Below are positions 8,432 through 16,711 of a DNA stretch of 64,000 bases, in pieces. The translations under genes and the position numbers were made by a program. A model generated the notes under the pieces. The model worked only from the letters and a program-made list of their open reading frames with translations, was not told the origin of the DNA and made no database searches. How positions within the stretch are numbered: the first letter of the stretch is position 1; every line of letters starts with the position of its first letter. The DNA comes from JAVBSX01 sp051660685 (GTDB lineage: Bacteria > Planctomycetota > Planctomycetia > Pirellulales > Thermoguttaceae), in assembly GCA_051660685.1 (NCBI GenBank), contig JBOFQB010000033.1, positions 60,253 through 124,252 of the forward strand, written 5' to 3'.

Positions 8432-10786
8432 TCATTGTTTCTGCGAATTTGGACGAACGATGATTGCATGATGAGGACAGTTGGTTCGACAGGAACTGCA
8501 TTTGACGCAACGGATCGGGTCAATTCGGTGTTGACGATAAGGGGTTGAGGGAATTGCTCCAACCGGGCAGATTTGTGAACAGATTGAACAACCGTTGCAT
8601 TGTTCGTTAATGGACAATTGAATGAGGGGGAGACATTTTCCGGCCGGACACTCACCTCGCAAATGAGCTTCATATTCGGATCGAAAGTATTTTAAGGTTG
8701 AAAGGACCGGATTTGGGGCCGTTTTTCCCAATCCGCACAAACTTCCCACTTTAATGTTTTCAGCAAGCGTTTCCAATTCCTCAAGATCGCTGTTTTGACC
8801 GCGACCTTGACAGAGACGGTCCAAAATCTCCAACATCCGTTTTGTTCCGATTCGGCAAAACGTGCATTTTCCGCAAGACTGTTCTTGTGTGAATTGCAAA
8901 AAATATCGGGCAATATCGACCATGCAATCCTCTTCGTCCAGAACAACCAAACCGCCTGATCCCATAATTGCCCCAACCGAGTTCAAAGAGTCAAAATCAA
9001 CGGGAGTGTCGGCGAGTTCGGCGGGGACACAACCCCCGGACGGACCGCCGATCTGGACTGCTTTGAATTTTTTGTTGTTGAGGATTCCGCCCCCAATTTT
9101 TTCCACAATTTCGCGGATTGTGATTCCCATTTGGACTTCAATGAGACCGCCCCGACGTATTTTTCCGGCAAGAGCGAACACTTTTGTTCCGCGACTGTTC
9201 GGGACGCCAAGTTGAGCGAATTCGGCCCCTCCATGTTCTATCACCCAAGGAACTAATGAATAGGTTTCAACATTGTTAATGGAAGTCGGTTGTCCCCAGA
9301 GTCCGCGAACAACGGGATAAGGGGGGCGCAATCGGGGCATTCCTCGTTTTCCTTCGATTGATTCGAGCAACGCCGTTTCTTCTCCGCATACAAACGCTCC
9401 TGCACCTTCTTTAACGGTCATTTGCAAGGAAAAACCGGTTCCCAAAATGTTCTCCCCCAACATGCCCTGTTCTTGCAGATGAGCGATTGCCTCATTAACC
9501 CGACGAACAGCAAGGGGATATTCAGCCCGGATGTAGAGATAACCTTTGTTCGCGCCAACCACTTTTGCGGCAATCATCATTCCTTCGAGAATTCGGAACG
9601 GACACGATTCGAGGAGCATTCGGTCCATAAAAGCACCCGGATCACCTTCATCTCCGTTGCAAATAACGTATTTTTGAGGACTTTCCGTTGAACGGACGAT
9701 TTTCCACTTTTCGGCGGTTGGAAAACCGGCTCCTCCCCGACCTCGAATTCCGGCGATTTCGACCTCGTGAATGACCTGTTCGGGGGTCATTTCGGTCAAA
9801 ACCTTCCTGAATGCCGCAAATCCCCCATGTTGGATATATTCCTCAAAATCGGTTGGATTCATTGTCCCGATCTGCCGCATTGAAAGATTCCGTTGCGGTT
9901 CCAAAAACGAAACAACCGGGTCTTTGTCCAGTTCAATTCGTCGTTCCGACGTCGGATCATCAAATTCGTCCGACCAAAACCGGCTCAACCAGTTTTCCAA
10001 TCGGTATTGAATCCGTTTTTTCAAGGAAACGGGAGAAAAATGACGGTAAAGGATCGGCGCAACATCATCCGGTTGAATCCGGGCATAAAATGTTGAGACC
10101 CCTTTTTTTGAAATAGTTTCCAAAAGGGGGGTTTGATGACACATTCCAACGCAACCGACCGGTTTAACCCGGATTGGTTGACCGGATTCCTGAACAACTC
10201 GTTGCAATTCGGCATAAACTCGTCCACTTCCTTGTGCTTGACAACAGGAACCAAGCCCGACACGGATTTCGCCGATTTCCGAGCCGGATATCATGGAAAC
10301 GGTCTGCCCTTTTTTTTCGGGACCCGTTTTGCTCAAGAAATCGTCCAGAACATCTCCAACCTGATTGGGTGTCAAATGACCATAAGTGGTGTGATCGATT
10401 TGGACAACAGGGGCAAGAGTGCAACAACCGAGACAGGCGATTTTCTGGACGGTGAATCGACCGTCAGCATCCGTGTCGTTATGCCCGCCTAAGCCGAGAT
10501 ATTGACGGAAACTGTTGAGGACGAGTTCCGCTCCTTTGACGTGACATGCTGTTCCAGTACAGACGCTAATGAGATGTTCTCCGACAGGGGTTCGTCGGAA
10601 TTGGCTGTAAAAGGACGCGACCCCCTCAATTTCTGCGGGCGTAATTTCCGTCTGCTTCGTGATGTACTTCAGCAATTCTTGCGGGAGATACCGATATTCA
10701 TTTTGAATCGCTTGCAAAAGGGGAATGACGGACTCTTTTCGATCCCCAATCCGTTCAATTGCCTCATCAATCAACGTATAATCCAT
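8432..10786 (-). CDS. NuoE-NuoF-ferredoxin fusion (NADH-binding subunit of a hydrogenase, formate dehydrogenase or complex I-like enzyme)
   Basis: In one 784-residue chain: (1) a NuoE-like thioredoxin [2Fe-2S] domain with C76, C81, C118 and C122; (2) a second thioredoxin-like domain at about 172-240 with C181/C182 and C212-x3-C216; (3) a NuoF-like FMN/NADH domain at about 300-520 (GIRGRGGAGFP, GAGAFVCGEETAL); (4) an SLBB region; (5) an N3-type [4Fe-4S] site at C638, C641, C644 and C684; (6) a C-terminal 2[4Fe-4S] ferredoxin with C730/C733/C736/C740 and C760/C763/C766/C770. The double thioredoxin and ferredoxin tail match HydB/HndC-type subunits of NAD-linked, often electron-bifurcating enzymes rather than plain NuoF. 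NuoE is usually a separate gene. No catalytic hydrogenase, formate dehydrogenase or NuoG partner is adjacent, so the complex is unknown. Confidence 0.85.
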   Translation of the reverse strand: MDYTLIDEAIERIGDRKESVIPLLQAIQNEYRYLPQELLKYITKQTEITPAEIEGVASFYSQFRRTPVGEHLISVCTGTACHVKGAELVLNSFRQYLGLGGHNDTDADGRFTVQKIACLGCCTLAPVVQIDHTTYGHLTPNQVGDVLDDFLSKTGPEKKGQTVSMISGSEIGEIRVGLGSCCQAQGSGRVYAELQRVVQESGQPIRVKPVGCVGMCHQTPLLETISKKGVSTFYARIQPDDVAPILYRHFSPVSLKKRIQYRLENWLSRFWSDEFDDPTSERRIELDKDPVVSFLEPQRNLSMRQIGTMNPTDFEEYIQHGGFAAFRKVLTEMTPEQVIHEVEIAGIRGRGGAGFPTAEKWKIVRSTESPQKYVICNGDEGDPGAFMDRMLLESCPFRILEGMMIAAKVVGANKGYLYIRAEYPLAVRRVNEAIAHLQEQGMLGENILGTGFSLQMTVKEGAGAFVCGEETALLESIEGKRGMPRLRPPYPVVRGLWGQPTSINNVETYSLVPWVIEHGGAEFAQLGVPNSRGTKVFALAGKIRRGGLIEVQMGITIREIVEKIGGGILNNKKFKAVQIGGPSGGCVPAELADTPVDFDSLNSVGAIMGSGGLVVLDEEDCMVDIARYFLQFTQEQSCGKCTFCRIGTKRMLEILDRLCQGRGQNSDLEELETLAENIKVGSLCGLGKTAPNPVLSTLKYFRSEYEAHLRGECPAGKCLPLIQLSINEQCNGCSICSQICPVGAIPSTPYRQHRIDPIRCVKCSSCRTNCPHHAIIVRPNSQKQ

Positions 10787-10796
10787 GTTTGCAGGG

Positions 10797-10994
10797 AATT
10801 AGGGAATGGGGGATAGAGACTGGGGAATAGGGAGAAGAATTGAGAAGGGAAAAGGGTAAAAAGCGGAATCAGACGCATGATCGGCCATATTGCGGCAAAA
10901 CAAGGATTACTCCTCCCTAATCCCTATACCCCAACCCCAATTCCCTACCCTCTAACTTCTTTACGCGCGATACGTTGTATCGCGGCTAAACATC
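10797..10994. repeat. Composite inverted element, second core type
   Basis: A G-rich arm (TTAGGGAATGGGGGATAGAG onward, about 10800-10858) faces a C-rich arm (CCCTAATCCCTATACCCC onward, about 10916-10955). The core at 10863-10897 is not the usual hairpin but a sequence around GCATGATCGGCCATATTGCG, which reappears inverted at 52365-52397. Outside the C-rich arm sits a standard hairpin, GCGCGATACGTTGTATCGCG at about 10965-10984, then GCTAAAC. Confidence 0.7.
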
Positions 10995-11023
10995 TTTATC
11001 ACATTTTTAACATTAACAGGTCT

Positions 11024-11302
11024 TTAATGCCCTTTTGCTTTTTTGACTTCCTCATCACGCATTGCTTTACGGTCATATTCCGAAAGAACGGAATCACGAC
11101 GTCCGCTTGAACGAATGAGCAAGATCAGGGTTCCCGCAAGAGATAGGCCAATTGCGGCGTAAGACAAGACCCATTCTGCGTCTTCCTCCTTTTGAGGGCC
11201 TGAATCCGCTGCAAGGGCAACAGAGGAACAACAAAAGACAAATAGTCCGAGACACAAAAGAAGGATCAAGAAACGTGTGAGGGGACGTAAATGGGATTGC
11301 AT
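11024..11302 (-). CDS. Small exported membrane protein of unknown function
   Basis: This is a 92-residue protein with a clear signal peptide (about 1-31, hydrophobic core FLILLLCLGLFVFCC ending in VALAA). A second hydrophobic helix lies at about 47-62 (AAIGLSLAGTLILLI), and the tail is strongly charged (DRKAMRDEEVKKAKGH). No domain is recognised. The architecture (short periplasmic loop, one anchor, charged cytoplasmic tail) recurs in planctomycete genomes as a small conserved hypothetical. It is divergently oriented to lysC across a 323-bp gap. Confidence 0.6.
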   Translation of the reverse strand: MQSHLRPLTRFLILLLCLGLFVFCCSSVALAADSGPQKEEDAEWVLSYAAIGLSLAGTLILLIRSSGRRDSVLSEYDRKAMRDEEVKKAKGH

Positions 11303-11625
11303 GGTTGGACCCAGTATTGGAAAGAGAAACGGCTTAGGAACAATTCAGGAACAATTGGAAATATAATTTGGAGAAATCGGAGAAATAAGACGCAAAGCAG
11401 GATACGATGAGGGTATGAATAGGACGGACAACGGAAACACGAAGCGTGAGAGACGACATAAGAGACATTTTATCGTAAAAGACACTCGGCAACAAGCCGG
11501 ATACAAAAGATGGACGTGAATCAAATTCCGGGCCTTGTCGATTATCCAAAAGGACGTAGAATGAAGTCGTTTTTATCTTTTTTCCTTCTATTTTTCTCCC
11601 CTCTTTAATCACCGTTTCTCTCACC
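11303..11625. other. Divergent intergenic region, 323 bp
   Basis: This gap holds the promoters of the small membrane protein (left) and lysC (right). I looked for a lysine riboswitch, a T-box and attenuator hairpins and saw no convincing one. Near lysC the sequence is very T/C-rich (11570-11610). Confidence 0.4.
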
Positions 11626-13434
11626 ATGTCAATCATCGTTCAAAAATTTGGCGGAACCAGTGTTGCTGATACTGAAAAAATCAAATCGGCAGCCCGAAAA
11701 GCAATTCGATCAGCCCTTGCCGGACATCAAGTCGTCGTCGTCGTCAGCGCAATGGGAAAAACAACCGATCATCTCATTGCTTTTGCGAATGAACTGACCC
11801 CTTCTCCGAGTTCCCGCGAAATGGACATGCTCATGTCAACCGGGGAACAAGTCACCATCTCACTTATGGCGATTGCTCTGCAATCGCTCGGTTACAAAGC
11901 AGTCAGTATGACGGGCGCACAAATGGGGATCATCACCGATTCGAGTCATACAAAAGCGAGAATCCGTTCGATTGCGGCTGATAAGATCAAACGGATGTTG
12001 GATGCCGGGAACATTGTGATTGCAGCCGGTTTTCAGGGTGTTGATGAGGATTTCCAGATCACAACTCTTGGTCGGGGGGGGAGTGACACAACGGCAGTTG
12101 CTTTAGCAGCTGCATTAGGGGCTGAGGAATGTGAAATTTACACGGATGTGGACGGGGTTTACACGACGGACCCAAGAATTCTTCCTGAAGCGCGGAAAGT
12201 TCCGCGAATCTCTTATGATGAGATGCTCGAACTCGCAAGTCTGGGCGCAGGTGTCATGCACAGTCGTTCCATCGAATTCGCCAAAAAATTCGGCGTGACA
12301 GTTCATGTACGAAGTAGTTTCAGTGATACAGAAGGAACGTTGATTACCCGATTGCCGGAATCGCCAATTGCTGAAGTTTGCGGGGTTGCAATTGCCAAAA
12401 ATGAAGCAAGATTGACGGTTTTGGGGGTTCCCGATCAACCGGGTGCTGCAATGCAACTGTTTTCGCAATTGGCAGAAGCGAAAGTTGCAACGGACATGAT
12501 TGTCCAGAACATTGCATCAGATGGTAAAACGGACATTTCCTTTACGATTCCCAAAGGAGACCTCAAGGTTGCTCAGGAAGTTGTCCAAGGGGTTGTCTTG
12601 GAATTGAACGCTGAAGGAGTTGAAGTTGCCGAAAATGTCGCCAAAGTTTCCGCCGTTGGACTTGGTATGGCGCGACTAACGGGGGTTGCCCAAAAAATCT
12701 TTCAGGCCCTTGCGGATCGGCACATTAACATCGAGATGATTTCGACGAGCGACATTAAGGTTTCGGTTCTTGTTCCGCAAGAACAGGGGCAAGAGGCCTT
12801 AAAAGCGATACATGAGGTGTTCCGACTTGCATCCGCGCCCGCGCAGCCGAACGAGGGGGAATATCCTGTTGACGGAGGAAATGAGGGTGTTGTGATACCG
12901 AACGTGGAGGAAGGGGGTCAAACGCTCCTTGAAAAAGTTTCGCAACTGGCGGGGATGGAGGACATTATCATTGACCATGTATTGTTGGACCAGAGTCAAG
13001 CGAGAATCACCTTGTCGAATGTCCCGGATCGGCCCGGTCTTGCAGCCGAAGTGTTCAAAAAAGTGGCCGATGCTGGTATTCTGGTAGACATGATTGTCCA
13101 AAGTGTTGGTCGTCAGCATTTGGCGAGCATTAGTTTCACGGTTTTGCGGGGAAAGTTTGAAGAAGCTCTATCACTTGCCCGGGTTTTGTCGCAGAGTTGT
13201 AAATCGAGTGAACCGACGTACAATCAACAGGTATCCAAGTTGTCGGTTTTTGGGACTGGATTGCGATCTCACACAGGTTTGGCGTATCGAATGTTCAAGA
13301 CGATGGGAGATGTGGGGATCAACGTGAGCATCATCAACACGAGCGAGATGTGTATTGACATTACGGTTCGGGACGAAGACAGTTCGCGGGGTTATGCGGC
13401 CTTGTGCAAGGAATTTGGCAAAGAAACGGTCTAG
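11626..13434 (+). CDS. lysC: Aspartate kinase with four ACT domains
   Basis: This enzyme phosphorylates aspartate, the first step to lysine, threonine, methionine and diaminopimelate. The 602-residue protein starts with the kinase signature KFGGTSV (7-13). It contains TLGRGGSDTTAVALA near 147 and the YTDVDGVYTTDPR substrate loop near 172, then two tandem pairs of ACT domains (about 265-400 and 435-600). Typical bacterial enzymes are about 400-450 residues with one ACT pair. The doubled ~600-residue form is known from planctomycetes, cyanobacteria and relatives, and suggests more elaborate feedback control by lysine or threonine. No biosynthetic neighbour is present. Confidence 0.93.
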   Translation: MSIIVQKFGGTSVADTEKIKSAARKAIRSALAGHQVVVVVSAMGKTTDHLIAFANELTPSPSSREMDMLMSTGEQVTISLMAIALQSLGYKAVSMTGAQMGIITDSSHTKARIRSIAADKIKRMLDAGNIVIAAGFQGVDEDFQITTLGRGGSDTTAVALAAALGAEECEIYTDVDGVYTTDPRILPEARKVPRISYDEMLELASLGAGVMHSRSIEFAKKFGVTVHVRSSFSDTEGTLITRLPESPIAEVCGVAIAKNEARLTVLGVPDQPGAAMQLFSQLAEAKVATDMIVQNIASDGKTDISFTIPKGDLKVAQEVVQGVVLELNAEGVEVAENVAKVSAVGLGMARLTGVAQKIFQALADRHINIEMISTSDIKVSVLVPQEQGQEALKAIHEVFRLASAPAQPNEGEYPVDGGNEGVVIPNVEEGGQTLLEKVSQLAGMEDIIIDHVLLDQSQARITLSNVPDRPGLAAEVFKKVADAGILVDMIVQSVGRQHLASISFTVLRGKFEEALSLARVLSQSCKSSEPTYNQQVSKLSVFGTGLRSHTGLAYRMFKTMGDVGINVSIINTSEMCIDITVRDEDSSRGYAALCKEFGKETV

Positions 13435-13503
13435 CGAGAACCGGTCTGACGATGACTTAACACAAAACCGAGGAAACGAAGCGTCCTGTTCGGCGAATGA
13501 AAG

Positions 13504-14472
13504 ATGTTACACGCAGAAAACCTTTTCACAAGAGTTGAAAAGAAATTGATGGTGCTCGAACCAACAACATCGTTTTCAAAAAAAGCGAGTGCCGTTGTTT
13601 CCTGCGCGGATTCCCTGAAAACCTGCCAAACTCTTCCAAATGAAACGTTTCAATTGATTGTTTCTTCCCCCCCCTATAATCTCGGTAAAACATACGAAAA
13701 ACAAGTGTCCTTGGCGGACTATATATCCGGGCAGACAAAAATCATTGCGGAATTGATTCGACTGTTGACACCGCAAGGAAGTCTCGTTTGGCAAGTCGGT
13801 AATTTCGTGGATCGCGGCGAAGTGTTTCCGTTGGACATCTTTTTTTATCCGATTTTCAAGGAGCATGGTTTGCAATTGCGGAATCGGATCGTTTGGCATT
13901 TCGATCATGGTCTTCATGCGTCGAAACGATTTTCAGGACGTTATGAGGTACTCCTTTGGTTCACCAAAACAGACGATTATGTTTTTCATCTCGATTCTGT
14001 GCGGGTTCCATCCAAATATCCCGGCAAACGACATTATAAAGGTGAGAAGGCGGGACAACTTTCGGGTAATCCGCTCGGAAAAAATCCGAGTGATTTTTGG
14101 CAGATCATCCAAAATGAATGGGAAAGGGGTATCATTGACATTCCAAACGTAAAAGCCAATCACCCTGAAAAGACGATACATCCGTGTCAATTTCCCGTCG
14201 AACTGATCGAACGGTGTGTTCTTGCAATGACAAATGAGAATGACTGGGTTCTCGATCCGTTTGGTGGAGTTGGGTCCAGTCTCCTTGCAGCGTTAAAATG
14301 GCGTCGTCGCGGGATGTCGATTGATCGAGATGCCGAATACTGTAGAATTGCACGAGAACGGGTCAAGAGTCTCGTGTCCGGCGAATTGAAAGTGCGACCA
14401 ATTGGCAAACAAATTCACCAACCGACCGGGCGTGAAAAAGTTGCCCAATTTCCTCTGGAATGGAGAGAATGA
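13504..14472 (+). CDS. Type II DNA methyltransferase of a BglII/BstYI-like system
   Basis: This S-adenosylmethionine-dependent DNA amino-methyltransferase protects the host from the nuclease encoded next to it. Of its 322 residues, catalytic motif IV is VSSPPYN at 53-59 and the SAM-binding motif I is DPFGGVGSS at 251-259. The IV-before-I order places it in the beta class. An SPPY core fits N4-cytosine (or N6-adenine) methylation, and BglII-type partners are generally N4-cytosine enzymes. The SPPY codons contain an 8-C run at 13667-13674. The start is uncertain: ATG at 13504 or 13549. Its TGA overlaps the start of the nuclease gene. Confidence 0.87.
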   Translation: MLHAENLFTRVEKKLMVLEPTTSFSKKASAVVSCADSLKTCQTLPNETFQLIVSSPPYNLGKTYEKQVSLADYISGQTKIIAELIRLLTPQGSLVWQVGNFVDRGEVFPLDIFFYPIFKEHGLQLRNRIVWHFDHGLHASKRFSGRYEVLLWFTKTDDYVFHLDSVRVPSKYPGKRHYKGEKAGQLSGNPLGKNPSDFWQIIQNEWERGIIDIPNVKANHPEKTIHPCQFPVELIERCVLAMTNENDWVLDPFGGVGSSLLAALKWRRRGMSIDRDAEYCRIARERVKSLVSGELKVRPIGKQIHQPTGREKVAQFPLEWRE

Positions 14473-15050
14473 TGAGAATCGTCGCAAAATACAGTTTCAA
14501 TGATGGAGAAAACGTCTTGCGGGGAGAAAAATATGCTCACTTGCTCGCCGAAGTGGAAGGGGTGATCCAATCAGTCCGTTCGGAAACGTGTCGAACGAAA
14601 GAGAGTAAGGAAAAAACCAAGACGGCACATTTGTTGTACAGTCCAAAGGAATTGAATTCGGCGTTCAAAAAATTGTTCTCCTCAAAAAAATGGAACAATC
14701 ATAAAGAAAAATGCGATTATTCCCGCGAATATTATGTGGAAGGATACCAATCGAGTCAGATTCGTAGGGCATATCGTGATATGGATTTTGTCAAAAAACG
14801 GCTCGGTATCGAAGTACAATTTGGAAAATATGCGTTTATGGTGTACAATGTTTGTGCCAAAATGACTATTTTTCACAATCTCGATATTATTGATGCCGGA
14901 ATTGAAATTGTTCCGGTCAAACGCTTTGCCGAACAGATGTCAACGGGTGTCAGTTATTTTGAACAATTTTCCTGGGATTTATCGAAACGAGGTGTTTCTG
15001 ACATTGATATTCCCGTTTTGATTCTCGGAATTGACGCAGATGAAACGTAA
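14472..15050 (+). CDS. Restriction endonuclease, BglII/BstYI family
   Basis: This is a 192-residue type II endonuclease. The catalytic triad of BglII (Asp84, Glu93, Gln95) is matched in identity and spacing by D105, E114 and Q116 in MDFVKKRLGIEVQFGKYAF, followed by the conserved MVYNV and DAGIEIVPV strands. About 76 residues follow the catalytic Gln, close to what I recall for BstYI and shorter than BglII. BglII cuts AGATCT and BstYI cuts RGATCY, so a GATC-centred site is a fair guess, not a measurement. ATG choices are 14460, 14469 and 14472; GGAGAGA at 14462-14468 best serves 14469 or 14472, which overlap the methylase TGA. Confidence 0.85.
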   Translation: MRIVAKYSFNDGENVLRGEKYAHLLAEVEGVIQSVRSETCRTKESKEKTKTAHLLYSPKELNSAFKKLFSSKKWNNHKEKCDYSREYYVEGYQSSQIRRAYRDMDFVKKRLGIEVQFGKYAFMVYNVCAKMTIFHNLDIIDAGIEIVPVKRFAEQMSTGVSYFEQFSWDLSKRGVSDIDIPVLILGIDADET

Positions 15051-15227
15051 AGATGTCTAAAACCCTCGTTCTTTCTGTCAAAAATCAAGGAATCAAAAAC
15101 CCGACGGATGTTGGAAGCGATTGTGACCCATTTTGAAACGAATTTCCCTCAATATCGAAAGGACCTTACAAAAAATCAACAACTGTTTCCTTTGGAATTG
15201 ACTTCACTTTTAACGAAAATACCATGA
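15051..15227 (+). other. Open frame continuing past the restriction-enzyme stop
   Basis: After the TAA at 15048 the same frame stays open for 58 codons to a TGA at 15225, which overlaps the ATG of the next gene. It contains an internal ATG at 15108 giving a 39-residue peptide (MLEAIVTHFETNFPQYR and onward) with ordinary amino-acid composition. It could be a gene remnant, a tiny gene, or chance. No ribosome site is evident. Confidence 0.25.
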
Positions 15228-16522
15228 TGAACAAGAATGTTATGAACCGTATGAATTTTATGAACCAATTGGTCATCCTCCTCGTCCTTGCTTTGGGTTT
15301 CGTTGGGGCAAGAACCCTCTTTGCCCTTGACGGAACTGCGCCCGATTCCGTTCCCCCGGTTCAAACGCCGGTCGTCGACGTCAACGCGGTCTTGAACATG
15401 TCGCGCGAAGACCTCAATAATCTGGGACCCAACAACAAAGCGTTTATGGAGTCGCTCGATCATTGGCGCGACCTCCTCAAAGAAATGCGGTCCCTCAAAA
15501 TGAAATTTCAAGACGCAAAAGGGGCCGAACAGACGGCGATTGAGAAAACGTATTTTGAAAAACTCGAAGAGGGCAAGCGGTTGCAGAACGAGTTGACGGA
15601 TCGGGCGTATGCCGCATTTGCAGAAGCACCGAATAAAAACTTTGACGTTTTGAATTATCTTTTCGGTCTTGTTGAATGGGAGAACACCCGCGAAAATTAT
15701 GAGAAAGCGGTTGAAATCTTTCAACATATCGAACCTTATGGTATTCCCGAACGAAGTCAGGTCCTCTACGCAATTGCCGGTTGCGCCGCCCTGAAATGTG
15801 CTGAATTTGACCTTGCCCAAAAATGGTTGGATATTGCCAATGCTCTCCCTTCAACGGAAAAAGGGCTGACGGTTTTGCAACTTTTCCTGAAACATGGTGA
15901 TGATAAACAGCGGAGTAATGCAGGGATGATACAGCAAGTCGGGGCACTCAAAGCACAATGGGACAAAGAAAAAGAGATACGGCGGATTGAAGATGCAGAA
16001 ACCGATCCTGAAAAGCAACTTCCTCTTGTTCGGATTGAAACCGATAAAGGGCCAATTGTCGTTGAACTGTATGAAAATGAGGCCCCGAACACCGTCGCCA
16101 ATTTTATCAGTCTCGTCAATAAAGGTTTTTACAACAATACAGTGTTTCATCGCGTTTTGCCCGGTTTTATGGCGCAAGGAGGTGATCCGAAAGGAAACGG
16201 AACAGGCGGTCCCGGTTACTCCATTGATTGTGAGTGTTATCGTCCAGATGCTCGGGCCCATTTTCGCGGCGTCTTGAGTATGGCGAACTCGGGACCCCAC
16301 ACAAACGGTTCGCAGTTCTTTTTGACCTTTGTCCCAACAACCTTCCTGAACGGTAAACATACGGTTTTTGGTCGCGTTGTTGAGGGAATGGACGTTTTAT
16401 CCGAGTTGCAACGGGTTGATCCTGAAGCGGAGAATCAGGGACCGGCAAGTCGGATTGTCAAGGCCGAAGTGATAAGGGCGCGACCGCATCCTTATCAACC
16501 GGTCAAAAATCAGAGAAAGTAG
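15224..16522 (+). CDS. Exported cyclophilin-type peptidyl-prolyl isomerase with helical N-terminal domain
   Basis: The protein would catalyse proline cis-trans isomerisation in protein folding, probably in the periplasm. Of 432 residues, a hydrophobic leader (about 10-32, ending in TLFA) is a likely signal peptide. Residues about 50-250 form a helical, TPR-like region. The cyclophilin domain covers about 265-425, with FHRVLPGFMAQGGDP, GVLSMANSGPHTNGSQFF and FLNGKHTVFGRVVEGMDVL. The catalytic Arg of FHRV and the QFF motif are intact. The helical extension plus cyclophilin layout is common in planctomycetes. Start could be ATG 15224 or 15227. Confidence 0.88.
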   Translation: MMNKNVMNRMNFMNQLVILLVLALGFVGARTLFALDGTAPDSVPPVQTPVVDVNAVLNMSREDLNNLGPNNKAFMESLDHWRDLLKEMRSLKMKFQDAKGAEQTAIEKTYFEKLEEGKRLQNELTDRAYAAFAEAPNKNFDVLNYLFGLVEWENTRENYEKAVEIFQHIEPYGIPERSQVLYAIAGCAALKCAEFDLAQKWLDIANALPSTEKGLTVLQLFLKHGDDKQRSNAGMIQQVGALKAQWDKEKEIRRIEDAETDPEKQLPLVRIETDKGPIVVELYENEAPNTVANFISLVNKGFYNNTVFHRVLPGFMAQGGDPKGNGTGGPGYSIDCECYRPDARAHFRGVLSMANSGPHTNGSQFFLTFVPTTFLNGKHTVFGRVVEGMDVLSELQRVDPEAENQGPASRIVKAEVIRARPHPYQPVKNQRK

Positions 16523-16698
16523 GGATTAGGGGATAGGGAAAACAGCAAATCTCCCGTTTAATCGCGGAACATCGTTCCGCGCGTATTAACAATTTTTTAA
16601 CGCGCGATACGTTGTATCGCAGCTAAACGGAACAAGACAAAATTTAACGGATAATCCTGTCCCCTGCTCCCTATCCCCCATTCCCTATCCCCTACACT
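16523..16698. repeat. Composite inverted element with two hairpin cores
   Basis: The G-rich arm begins one base after a stop codon (GGGATTAGGGGATAGGG, 16524-16540) and the C-rich arm is at about 16660-16695. Between them are two hairpins: CGCGGAACATCGTTCCGCG at about 16565-16583 and ACGCGCGATACGTTGTATCG at about 16599-16618. Each has an 8-bp-class stem and a three-base loop. The element is nearly the same as the one at 17983-18138, so anmK lies between two copies. Confidence 0.75.
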
Positions 16699-16711
16699 GG
16701 AGGTTTTGAGT

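Noticed and set aside
11303..11625. Lysine riboswitch upstream of lysC
   Set aside because: I could not find the conserved junction sequences or a terminator/antiterminator pair.
12075..12082. Eight-G run in lysC as a slippage site
   Set aside because: It encodes the conserved RGGSDT motif in frame.
13667..13674. Eight-C tract within the catalytic SPPY codons of the first methylase as a phase-variation switch
   Set aside because: The tract is short, is forced by the Ser-Pro-Pro codons, and the gene is in frame as it stands.
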